From Rhizobium sp. C4 (GTDB taxonomy: Bacteria > Pseudomonadota > Alphaproteobacteria > Rhizobiales > Rhizobiaceae), in contig NZ_JAJNCX010000001.1 in NCBI RefSeq assembly GCF_021026315.1, forward strand, positions 496,001 through 560,000: DNA of 64,000 nucleotides. Reading direction: 5' to 3'. The notes beneath the pieces are model-generated. The model saw only the letters and a program-made list of their open reading frames with translations, was not told the origin of the DNA and ran no database searches. Position 1 is the stretch's first letter, and each line of letters starts with the position of its first letter. The position numbers were made by a program, and so were the translations under genes. Below are positions 53,482-61,314 of the stretch, in pieces.

Positions 53482-53718
53482 TCAGCCCTGTGCCTTTTCG
53501 ATGAACTTGACAGCGTCGCCGACCGTCAGGATCGAGTCAGCAGCGTCATCCGGAATTTCAATGCCGAATTCTTCTTCGAAAGCCATGACCAGCTCGACCG
53601 TGTCGAGGGAGTCCGCGCCGAGATCGTCGATGAAGCTTGCGCCTTCAACAACCTTGTCGGCGTCAACGCCAAGATGATCAACAACAATTTTCTTCACGCG
53701 TTCTGCGATATCGCTCAT
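53482..53718 (-). CDS. acpP: Acyl carrier protein
   Basis: AcpP carries growing acyl chains on a 4'-phosphopantetheine arm. The 78-residue acidic protein contains the attachment site [22 protein letters not shown], whose Ser in DSL is modified, and [22 protein letters not shown] at the end. Length and composition are standard. It is followed by its own strong terminator and preceded by a 260-base gap to fabG in which I see no further gene. Confidence 0.98.
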   Translation of the reverse strand: MSDIAERVKKIVVDHLGVDADKVVEGASFIDDLGADSLDTVELVMAFEEEFGIEIPDDAADSILTVGDAVKFIEKAQG

Positions 53719-53978
53719 GTCGGTACCTCGACCCTATTGTCTGCTACAAGAATGCCTTTCGGCGTCCCTACCCTGTTCAACCTAACGCGGCTCCTGCCAC
53801 GAAAGGCATTTGATGATTGCCCTGCCGACGCGTTCTAGTCGCGTGCAACCGGCCAATTGCGTTCAGTCATGGCCCGCTTAACACGGTTTAAGTCCGCCGC
53901 AAAGCCATAAAAGTTCTGGTTCAACGCTCTCAACATCAAAAGCCGGAGCGGCAGAACCTGCTGCAGAGGCTTATCGCC

Positions 53979-54716
53979 TCAGATCATTGCCATGCCACCG
54001 TTGACGTGGATGGTCTGGCCCGTCACGTAACCTGCCTCGTTGGAGGCAAGGTAAGCGACGGCAGACGCGACTTCCGCGCCCGTGCCCATGCGACGCATCG
54101 GGATGGCGCCCATGATGGCGTCCTTCTGCTTGTCGTTGAGCTTGTGGGTCATGGCGCTTTCGATGAAGCCAGGCGCGACGCAGTTGACCGTCACGTTGCG
54201 GGTGGCGATCTCCTGTGCCAGCGACTTCGAGAAGCCGATCATGCCGGCCTTGGAGGCGCAGTAATTGGCCTGGCCCGGATTGCCGGTGACGCCGACGACG
54301 GAGGTGATGTTGATGATGCGGCCGAAGCGGCGGCGCATCATCGGATGCGTCAGTTCGCGCGTCAGGCGGAAGACAGCCGTGAGGTTGACTTCCAGAACCG
54401 CGTCCCAGTCTTCATCGCTCATGCGGACGAAGAGACCGTCCTTGGTGATGCCGGCATTATTGACCAGGATCTCGACACCGCCGAGATCGGCCTCAGCCTT
54501 TTCGCCGAGCGCCTTGACGGCGGCACGGTCGGACAGGTTGGCCGGGAAAACGAAAGTGCGTTCGCCGAGTTCGTTGGCGAGTTCTTCCAGCTTTTCGGCG
54601 CGCGTGCCGTGCAGGCCAACGATGGCGCCCTGCTTGTGCAGCATGCGGGCGATTTCCTCGCCGATGCCGCCGGATGCGCCGGTGACGAGAGCCTTGCGGC
54701 CGGTCAGATCGAACAT
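53979..54716 (-). CDS. fabG: 3-oxoacyl-ACP reductase
   Basis: FabG reduces 3-oxoacyl-ACP with NADPH. The 245-residue SDR has VTGASGGIGEEIARML (cofactor site), VNNAGITKDGLFVRMSDEDWD, the catalytic Ser in INITSVVGVTGNPGQ, and YCASKAGMIGFSK with the Y-x3-K pair. It ends GYVTGQTIHVNGGMAMI. The ATG at 54716 (MFDLTGRKALVTG) is the usual rhizobial start; one 15 bases upstream is also open. It lies 36 bases after fabD. Confidence 0.96.
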   Translation of the reverse strand: MFDLTGRKALVTGASGGIGEEIARMLHKQGAIVGLHGTRAEKLEELANELGERTFVFPANLSDRAAVKALGEKAEADLGGVEILVNNAGITKDGLFVRMSDEDWDAVLEVNLTAVFRLTRELTHPMMRRRFGRIINITSVVGVTGNPGQANYCASKAGMIGFSKSLAQEIATRNVTVNCVAPGFIESAMTHKLNDKQKDAIMGAIPMRRMGTGAEVASAVAYLASNEAGYVTGQTIHVNGGMAMI

Positions 54717-54752
54717 GTTCTTAAACCCCATTTCAAGCCTGTTTAGCCCGGT

Positions 54753-55697
54753 TCAGGCCAGCAGCGCTTCCAGCGTCTTTGCAATATCGTCAGGCGTGTT
54801 GACGGCAATGCCGGTCACAGCCTTGTCGATGCGGCGGGCAAGACCCGTCAGCACCTTGCCGGAGCCGATTTCATAAAGCGTCATCACGTCGTTCTTGCCG
54901 AACCACTCCACCGTCTCGCGCCAGCGGACCTGACCCGTCACCTGCTCGACCAGAAGGTCGGCGATGATGCCGGCATCGGCCACGGGTGCGGCGCGCACAT
55001 TGGCGATGAGCGGAATGTTCGGATTGTGCTTCTCCACCTTGGCCAGCGCCTCCCGCATCGCGTCTGCCGCCGGCGCCATCAGCGCGGAGTGGAAGGGTGC
55101 AGAGACGGAGAGCATCAGCGCGCGCTTGGCGCCCTTGGCGGTGGCAATCTCGGCCGCCTTTTCGACAGCTGCCTTCTCGCCGGAAATGACGAGCTGGCCG
55201 CCGCCATTGTCATTGGCGATCTGGACCGGGCCGAGGGCTGCGGCTTCCGCGCAGGTGGCTTCAACGTCAGCATGTTCAAGGCCGATGATGGCGGCCATGG
55301 CACCCTTGCCGGCAGGTACGGCTGCCTGCATGGCATTGCCGCGAATGCGCAGAAGACGGGCCGTGTCGGCAATCGAGAACGTGCCGGCGGCGCAAAGCGC
55401 GGAATATTCGCCGAGCGAATGGCCGGCGACGAATGCCACCTTGTCCTTCAGCACAAGGCCGCGCGCTTCCATGACGCGGATCGCCGCCATCGACACGGCC
55501 ATCAGCGCCGGCTGGGCATTGGCCGTCAGCGTCAGCGTTTCTTCCGGACCGTTCCACATGATGTCGGAGAGCTTTTCGCCGAGCGCGTCATCGACTTCCT
55601 GAAAGACCGTACGGGCCTCGGGAAAGGCGTCTGCAAGGTCCTTGCCCATGCCGACTGCCTGGCTGCCCTGCCCCGGAAAGGTGAATGCGAGTGCCAT
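54753..55697 (-). CDS. fabD: Malonyl-CoA:ACP transacylase
   Basis: FabD loads malonate onto ACP. The 314-residue protein has FTFPGQGSQAVGMGKDLA near the start, the active-site Ser in VAGHSLGEYSALCAAG, Arg in LRIRGNAMQAAVPAGKGAM, and the catalytic His in SAPFHSALMAPAADAM. AGGGAAACATCC precedes the ATG at 55697; homology begins there, although the frame is open upstream. It heads the fabD-fabG-acpP-fabF series. Confidence 0.97.
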   Translation of the reverse strand: MALAFTFPGQGSQAVGMGKDLADAFPEARTVFQEVDDALGEKLSDIMWNGPEETLTLTANAQPALMAVSMAAIRVMEARGLVLKDKVAFVAGHSLGEYSALCAAGTFSIADTARLLRIRGNAMQAAVPAGKGAMAAIIGLEHADVEATCAEAAALGPVQIANDNGGGQLVISGEKAAVEKAAEIATAKGAKRALMLSVSAPFHSALMAPAADAMREALAKVEKHNPNIPLIANVRAAPVADAGIIADLLVEQVTGQVRWRETVEWFGKNDVMTLYEIGSGKVLTGLARRIDKAVTGIAVNTPDDIAKTLEALLA

Positions 55698-55787
55698 GGA
55701 TGTTTCCCTGAATTCCTTGTTTTCTGGCTTCTCCATTCACATTCTGGCGACTTGAGTCAAGTGTTGCGGGGTTTTCGCCCAAGGTTT

Positions 55788-56369
55788 TCAGCCTTCCGGA
55801 TTGCGCCGCCACAGCTGATTTTCGATCCAAACAAGCCATCTCTCGCGCGGCACGCCGAGGAAGGTGGAGGCCATCAGGCCGGTCCAGTAATAGATTGCAA
55901 CAAAGAAAAGAACCGAGAGCAGCGACAGCAGCAAAGGGTCCTGCCAGGTCCAGTTGATCAGCGTGCTGCGCAGATGATGGGTCGATGGATCGGTGTCGCG
56001 ATAGAGGACGTCCACCGTCGCGCCCGGCAGGGGCACATGATCGAACTTCACGACTGACCTCAGCGACGGCGATTGCCGGAACTCGGTCGATCCGGCAATG
56101 AGCGGCAGGAGTTCGGCTTCGCGAATATCGCCCGCGCCGTTCTGGACGTTGCCCATCCTGTCGGTGAAACTGTAGCTCACCCGCCCGCCGCAGGCATCTC
56201 TCCTGCGGCAATCATGTTCCCTCAGCTCTTTCACCGCAGCCTTGACGGCAACGCCGTTGGCAAGCAGGTCGCGGGCGAGCTGCGCTTCGCGGTTGGAGAA
56301 ATACAGCGCCAGCGACGCTACCAGGAAAGACAGGCCGGCTGAAAAGAGCAGACGTATGACAATGAGCAT
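55788..56369 (-). CDS. DUF3592 membrane protein
   Basis: The 193-residue protein has an N-terminal transmembrane helix (MLIVIRLLFSAGLSFLVASLALYF), a middle domain with beta-type sequence (VSYSFTDRMGNVQNG, VPLPGATVDVLYRDTDPSTHHL) typical of DUF3592, and a second membrane segment (PLLLSLLSVLFFVAIYYWTGLMAS). The V-x-Y-x-D-P core near residue 125 matches the family. Function is unknown. It lies in the same direction as, and just upstream of, fabD but probably is not part of that pathway. Confidence 0.75.
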   Translation of the reverse strand: MLIVIRLLFSAGLSFLVASLALYFSNREAQLARDLLANGVAVKAAVKELREHDCRRRDACGGRVSYSFTDRMGNVQNGAGDIREAELLPLIAGSTEFRQSPSLRSVVKFDHVPLPGATVDVLYRDTDPSTHHLRSTLINWTWQDPLLLSLLSVLFFVAIYYWTGLMASTFLGVPRERWLVWIENQLWRRNPEG

Positions 56370-56540
56370 GGATTTCCCGCTGCTTTCGAAGCTTCCGGTT
56401 GAAAAGCGCTAAGCGCAAAGCGTGAAGATGGCGTTATGCGTTTCGGCACCCCGCACAGAATTTTGTGCGTTGCACACCTTGCCGATTTTGCAAAGGGCCC
56501 TAAATTGCGGACCGTCAATCCAGCGAAGGTTCTCCCCCTC

Positions 56541-57584
56541 ATGAAATACAAGCAACTTGGCGCAAGCGACCTCAACGTTTCGGAAATCTGCCTCGGCACC
56601 ATGACCTGGGGTACGCAGAACAGCGAGGCGGAAGCGCATGAGCAGATGGACTATGCCTTCGAGCAGGGTGTGAACTTCTTCGACACGGCCGAGCTTTACC
56701 CGACAACGCCGGTTGGCGCAGAGACGCAGGGCGATACCGAGAAGTTCATCGGCTCCTGGTTCCGGAAGACCGGCAAGCGCGACAAGGTCATTCTCGCCAC
56801 CAAGATTTCCGGCCGCGGCCGCGCCTATATCCGTGGCGGCGTGCCGATCAGCGCCGGCGAAATCGAAAAGGCGCTCGACCTCAGCCTGCAGCGCCTCGGC
56901 ACCGATCATGTCGATCTCTACCAGTTGCACTGGCCGAACCGCGGCACCTATGCCTTCCGCGCCAACTGGGCCTTCACGCCCTCGAAGCAGGATACGGATC
57001 ACGCGACCGCCGAACTGCTGGAGGCGCTGGAAGCGCTGGACAAGGCGAAGAAGGCCGGCAAGATCCGTTATTGGGGCGTTTCCAACGAGACGTCCTGGGG
57101 CGTGATGAAGTACCAGCAGCTCGCCGACCAGCACGGACTGCCGCGCATGGTCTCGATCCAGAACGAATACAATCTGCTCGACCGCAAGTTCGACACCGAT
57201 CTCGCCGAAGTCTGCCATCACGAGAAGGTCGGGCTGATGGCCTATTCGCCGCTCGCCGCCGGCCTGCTCAGCGGCAAGTATCTCGATGGCGCGCGCCCGG
57301 CCGGTTCGCGCGGATCGATCAACACGGATCTCGGCGGCCGCTTCGGCGGCTATGAGGATCCGGCCGTCCGCGCCTATGTCGAGCTTGCCCGTATGCATGG
57401 CCTCGATCCGTCCGCCATGGCACTCGCCTTCTGCCTGACGCGTCCGTTCATGGCCTCGGTCATCATCGGCGCGACGACGATGGAACAGCTGAAGACCGAT
57501 ATCGGATCGAAGGACGTCACGCTTTCGGACGAGGTCCTGAAGGGTATCCAGCACATTCACCGGACCTGGCCGCTGCCGATCTGA
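56541..57584 (+). CDS. Aldo/keto reductase, Tas-like
   Basis: NADPH-dependent aldo/keto reductases reduce carbonyls to alcohols. The 347-residue TIM-barrel protein has the catalytic tetrad in family context: Asp in VNFFDTAELYPTT with the following Tyr, Lys in VILATKISGRG, and His in DLYQLHWPNRG. Later YWGVSNETSWGVMKYQQLADQ and MASVIIGATTMEQLKTDI build the cofactor site. The start MKYKQLGASDLNVSEICLGTMTWG resembles E. coli Tas. Physiological substrate is unknown. Start at 56541 is chosen by homology. A shared terminator follows. Confidence 0.93.
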   Translation: MKYKQLGASDLNVSEICLGTMTWGTQNSEAEAHEQMDYAFEQGVNFFDTAELYPTTPVGAETQGDTEKFIGSWFRKTGKRDKVILATKISGRGRAYIRGGVPISAGEIEKALDLSLQRLGTDHVDLYQLHWPNRGTYAFRANWAFTPSKQDTDHATAELLEALEALDKAKKAGKIRYWGVSNETSWGVMKYQQLADQHGLPRMVSIQNEYNLLDRKFDTDLAEVCHHEKVGLMAYSPLAAGLLSGKYLDGARPAGSRGSINTDLGGRFGGYEDPAVRAYVELARMHGLDPSAMALAFCLTRPFMASVIIGATTMEQLKTDIGSKDVTLSDEVLKGIQHIHRTWPLPI

Positions 57585-57640
57585 CGACGGATCGGGCGGA
57601 GCTCGCCCGACCCCGGCCGGGAAATCAGTGCCAGACAGCA

Positions 57641-57667
57641 AAAAGGCGGCCGTTCGGGCCGCCTTTT
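57641..57667. terminator. Bidirectional terminator between convergent genes
   Basis: AAAAGGCGGCC (57641-57651) and GGCCGCCTTTT (57657-57667) form an 11-bp perfect stem around GTTCG. T runs at the 3' end on both strands make it suitable for the aldo/keto reductase gene (plus) and for the secreted-protein gene that ends at 57695 (minus). Confidence 0.88.
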
Positions 57668-57694
57668 CTCATTCAGTGTAAGCGAGGCTGAAGA

Positions 57695-58153
57695 TCAGCC
57701 CTTGCCCTTCAGAGCCGTGTTGCACAGGCTCCAGAAACCGCCGCCCTTCTGGATCCACTTCAGGTCGCCGAGCGTGCCGGCATCCTTGTTGGCGTGGTAG
57801 CTGTCGGCGCAGGTGTGGAGGCGCTGCTTGCCGGGGGTCTCGGAAGCATACTTCTTGTCGACGGCTGCCGGGAACTTGACGCCCTTCGGAGCCTTGGCGG
57901 TCGGAGCCGGCGGTTCCTTGTCGGCCGTGGTCTTGGCGACCTCTTCGTCGTCCTTCTTGTCTTCGGCGGCAGCGTCGGCACCGCAGAACTTGGCGCGATA
58001 GTCGTTCCACTTCATGTCCTTGGCCGAACCGTCGGCCTTGGCGGCCTGATACTTGACGCCGCATTCCTTCATGCTCAGCGCGCTGGCCGGAGAGGAGAAT
58101 GCGATGCCTGCGAGAAGTGCGCCTGCTGCAGTGATAATGAGTTTGTAAGACAT
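57695..58153 (-). CDS. Secreted protein with internally duplicated C-x3-Y...KW...C motif
   Basis: The 152-residue precursor has a signal peptide (MSYKLIITAAGALLAGIAFSSPASA). Two copies of one motif are visible: C-x3-Y-x3-K-x2-G-x3-D-x-K-W and then a Cys after 7 residues in the first (CGVKYQAAKADGSAKDMKW...C) or 10 in the second (CADSYHANKDAGTLGDLKW...C). An acidic then Pro/Lys-rich linker joins them (EDKKDDEEVAKTTADKEPPAPT). Each copy likely forms its own disulfide. I do not know the function; similar small secreted proteins seem common in rhizobia. Homopolymer-rich overlapping frames here are shadows. Confidence 0.72.
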   Translation of the reverse strand: MSYKLIITAAGALLAGIAFSSPASALSMKECGVKYQAAKADGSAKDMKWNDYRAKFCGADAAAEDKKDDEEVAKTTADKEPPAPTAKAPKGVKFPAAVDKKYASETPGKQRLHTCADSYHANKDAGTLGDLKWIQKGGGFWSLCNTALKGKG

Positions 58154-58216
58154 GATCGCCTGTTCCACTGTTGATTTAAGAGATCTTCCACCCCGCCGGC
58201 CTGCATCTTTCGAATA

Positions 58217-58564
58217 TCAGGACGGCAGAACTCCTTTGGGGCTTGCCTGATCGACCGCCTTGGGAAGATGTTCAGCAAGCAATTGCGGCAGATTTCCGAT
58301 GTCGATGCCGAGCGCATTGGCAAGAGAAGCCATCTGTTCTGACGAGAGGGCCGACTTGATCTGGTCAGCCGAGACCGGAAGGTTGGAGCCGGTGCCGATC
58401 CATGAGGCGACCTGATCGCCAAGACCCGCAGCCTGCAACTGGGAGAGAATGCCGTTAACACCGCCGGCATTGGCGAAGACCTGCTCGGCAATCGATACAA
58501 GGTTGACCGGCCTGCCGCTCAGGACATCGCCGATAACCGATCCGAGACCGTCGAAAAGACCCAT
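58217..58564 (-). CDS. YidB-family (DUF937) small protein
   Basis: The 115-residue protein starts MGLFDGLGSVIGDVLSG and contains GGVNGILSQLQAAGLGDQVASWIGTGSNLPVSADQIKSAL, the hallmark of the YidB/DUF937 family (L...GLG..V.SW...G.N.PI....I...L). It ends LAEHLPKAVDQASPKGVLPS. No signal peptide or membrane segment is seen. The family has no firmly known role. GGGGGAG precedes the ATG at 58564. Confidence 0.85.
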   Translation of the reverse strand: MGLFDGLGSVIGDVLSGRPVNLVSIAEQVFANAGGVNGILSQLQAAGLGDQVASWIGTGSNLPVSADQIKSALSSEQMASLANALGIDIGNLPQLLAEHLPKAVDQASPKGVLPS

Positions 58565-58736
58565 CTGTAACTCTCCCCCGTGAGCTGACTGGTACATTCT
58601 GAAAAATGAATAACAGCTTGCAGTTTCATTGTCATCAGGAACTGTTAACCCTTCCGCCCGTCCAAAAGGTTCGCGTCATCCGGTCTGTTTTTGCCGCAAT
58701 GCGCCCGGCGTGCTATCGATCGGACGGGGATGACTT

Positions 58737-59840
58737 ATGGGGAATCAGATGGCAGGCATGCTGAAAGATGAATGGCGGATCGGGCTGGCGCTGCTGGGGC
58801 TGGTCGCTCTGCTCTTTGGGGAACACGAACTGCTGTCGCAAGGCCAGGCCCTGTCGCTGGCAATCACCGCCGGGATCGTCGTCCTCATCGTGCTGGTCTC
58901 GACCCGGGTCGCCCATCATGCGGAGGTCATCGCCGGCAAGGTCCGCGATCCGTATGGCTCGATGGTGCTGACGCTTTCTGCGGTGCTGGTCGAGGTTGTG
59001 ATCCTCGGCATCGTGGTGCAGGCCGAAGACGCCTCGCCGACGCTGGTGCGCGACACGATCTACTCCGCCGTGATGATCGACATCAACGGCCTGATCGGCC
59101 TTGCCGCCCTGCTCGGGGGGCTCAGACACGGTGAGCAATCCTACAATGACGATTCCGGGCGCACCTACGCCGTGATGATCCTGACGGCCATGGGGATCTC
59201 GATGATCGTGCCGGAGTTCATTCCGGGCGACAAGCGGATGGTCTATTCCTTCTTCACCATCGGCGTGATGGCGGTTCTCTATACGCTCTTCCTGCGCATG
59301 CAGGTCGGACGCCACAGCTACTTCTTTTCCTATACCTATCCCCGCGGCGAACGCGCGAAAGCCCACGAACACGAGGAGGAAGGCGGCTCCATCGTGGTTT
59401 CCGGGCTCATTGTTGCCGGTGGCGTCGTGCTGATCGGCCTGCTCGCCGAGGTGATGAACCCGTTCATGAGCGCAGGCCTGAAGAATTCCGGCGCGCCGGT
59501 GGGGCTCGTCGCCGTGACCGTCGCCGCGATTTCCGCCGCACCGGAGATCCTGACAGCGCTGCGCGCCGCACTTGGGAACCGGATGCAGGTCGTCGTCAAC
59601 ATCGCCATGGGCGCCTCGCTTTCGACCGTGATCCTCACGGTTCCCGTCATGGAGGCGCTGGCGCTCTATACCGGCCAGCCCTTCGAGATGGCGATGACGG
59701 TGCCGCAGACGGTCATGGTGGCGATCACGATCGTGGTCGCAGCCATCAACTTCTCCGATGGCGAGACCAACGCCATCGAGGGCATGACGCATTTCGTGCT
59801 GTTTGCCACCTTCGCAATGCTGACGATCATGGGGCTCTAG
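58737..59840 (+). CDS. ChaA-type cation/proton antiporter (CaCA family)
   Basis: The 367-residue membrane protein has about eleven hydrophobic segments and two inverted CaCA repeats. The first has DPYGSMVLTLSAVLVEVVILGIVV with the conserved Glu, and the second has VAVTVAAISAAPEILTALRAALGNRMQVVVNIAMGASLSTVILTVPV. A cytoplasmic loop carries an acidic/His patch (HEHEEEG, residues about 211-217). ChaA antiporters exchange Ca2+, Na+ or K+ for protons. GACGGGGA precedes the ATG at 58737; another ATG lies 12 bases on. Confidence 0.9.
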   Translation: MGNQMAGMLKDEWRIGLALLGLVALLFGEHELLSQGQALSLAITAGIVVLIVLVSTRVAHHAEVIAGKVRDPYGSMVLTLSAVLVEVVILGIVVQAEDASPTLVRDTIYSAVMIDINGLIGLAALLGGLRHGEQSYNDDSGRTYAVMILTAMGISMIVPEFIPGDKRMVYSFFTIGVMAVLYTLFLRMQVGRHSYFFSYTYPRGERAKAHEHEEEGGSIVVSGLIVAGGVVLIGLLAEVMNPFMSAGLKNSGAPVGLVAVTVAAISAAPEILTALRAALGNRMQVVVNIAMGASLSTVILTVPVMEALALYTGQPFEMAMTVPQTVMVAITIVVAAINFSDGETNAIEGMTHFVLFATFAMLTIMGL

Positions 59841-59947
59841 GGCGCATTTTCGTTCGCGAAACCTATCATTACAGCATTGTTAGGTGACAGCCGCGGCGCG
59901 CCCATTATATGACAAAGTCAAACGATTTCCCACGAGGCGGTTTTCTG

Positions 59948-61300
59948 ATGCGCAGCTTTTGGACCATTCTGATCATCCTGTGTTGCTTGGGGGGCGCTGG
60001 CTATTACTATCGCGCCGAGCTCGTCCCCTACCTGCCGCCGCAGGTGGCAGCCTATCTTCCGCAGGCCAAGCCGGACAGCGCAGAAAAGTCGGCCGACGCA
60101 TCCGGCAAGCCGGGCGATGCGGGCAAATCCGCTGATGCCGGCAAGGGCAAGGGTGGCCAGTCCGGCAAGCGCGGCGGTGGCGGCCCGACGACGGTGAAGG
60201 TGGTCGAGGCGAAGGCCGGCGACCTGCCGATGCTCCGCGACAGTTTCGGCTTCATCGCCGCCCGCGACACGACATCGCTGGCCAGCCCGATCGCCGGCGT
60301 CGTCACCGAAGTGAAGGTGCAGAACGGTGCCGAGGTCAAGGCGGGCGACATTCTGGTGACCTACGACACGCGCTCCCAGGAAGCCACGCTTGCCAAGGAC
60401 AAGGCGACGCTGGCCAAGGATCAGTCGATCTACGACAACGCCAAGATCACCCTCGACCGCGCCATGAGCCTCGGCGAGAAGGGTGCGGCCACGCAGCAGT
60501 CGACGGACAACGCCAATGCCGCCTTCCAGCAGGCACAGGCAGCCCTTGCGCTTGACCGCGCGCAGATCCTCGCCGACCAGGTGGCGATTTCCAACGCCCA
60601 GATCGTCGCGCCCTATGACGGCAAGCTCGGCGTGATCTCCGTATCGAAGGGCGCCTATGTGGCGGCCGGCACGGCGGTCGGAACCATCGTGGACAACAAG
60701 AATGTCTACGCGGTCTTCACGCTCTCGGAAGCCGATCTCCGCGTTTCCCGCGAGGCGCTGGCGAAGAACGAACTGACCGTGTCGGTCCGTCCGACCAATG
60801 CCAGCGACGGAACACAGTCCGTCTCGGTTCCGGTTTCCTTCATCGACAACGCCGTTGACCAGACCTCGGGATCGTTCCGGCTCTGGGCAATGATCGACAA
60901 CTCCTCGAAGGCCTTCTGGCCCGGCGAGTCGGTCAGTGCGCGGGCAACCGTCGGCATTGCGCATGACCTCGTGCTGGTTCCGAACGTGGCGATCGCCCCG
61001 CAGCAGAACGGCATGATTGCCTATGTTGTCGGCGACGACAACAAGGTGCAGGTGCGTCAGGTAAAGGTCTCCTTCCGCTCCGACGGCATCGCCGGCGTCA
61101 AGGAAGGCCTGAAGGCCGGTGACAAGGTGGTCATCGAAGGCCAGCAGTCGCTGTCGAACGGCGCGGCCGTCAAGATCGATGATGGCACAGCCAAGCCTGC
61201 CGGCGACAAGCCGAAGGGCGCGGGCGGCAAGAACAAGGACAAGCAATCCAGTGCTGCCGACAAGAGTGCGTCGGCCGCCGATCTGGCGCAAGCGAACTGA
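59948..61300 (+). CDS. RND efflux periplasmic adaptor (membrane fusion protein)
   Basis: The 450-residue protein has an N-terminal membrane anchor (FWTILIILCCLGGAGYYY), a low-complexity Lys/Gly/Ala linker (residues about 45-85) and the MFP core. In the core, TTSLASPIAGVVTEVKVQNGAEVKAGDILVTYD is the lipoyl half, a coiled-coil hairpin follows (ATLAKDKATLAKDQ...), then IVAPYDGKLGVISVSKGAYVAAGTAVGTIV, and a beta-barrel and membrane-proximal domain. It ends in another low-complexity tail. GAGGCGG precedes the ATG at 59948. It bridges the RND permease downstream to an outer-membrane channel not seen here. Confidence 0.93.
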   Translation: MRSFWTILIILCCLGGAGYYYRAELVPYLPPQVAAYLPQAKPDSAEKSADASGKPGDAGKSADAGKGKGGQSGKRGGGGPTTVKVVEAKAGDLPMLRDSFGFIAARDTTSLASPIAGVVTEVKVQNGAEVKAGDILVTYDTRSQEATLAKDKATLAKDQSIYDNAKITLDRAMSLGEKGAATQQSTDNANAAFQQAQAALALDRAQILADQVAISNAQIVAPYDGKLGVISVSKGAYVAAGTAVGTIVDNKNVYAVFTLSEADLRVSREALAKNELTVSVRPTNASDGTQSVSVPVSFIDNAVDQTSGSFRLWAMIDNSSKAFWPGESVSARATVGIAHDLVLVPNVAIAPQQNGMIAYVVGDDNKVQVRQVKVSFRSDGIAGVKEGLKAGDKVVIEGQQSLSNGAAVKIDDGTAKPAGDKPKGAGGKNKDKQSSAADKSASAADLAQAN

Positions 61301-61314
61301 AGGGCTGGCTCAAC

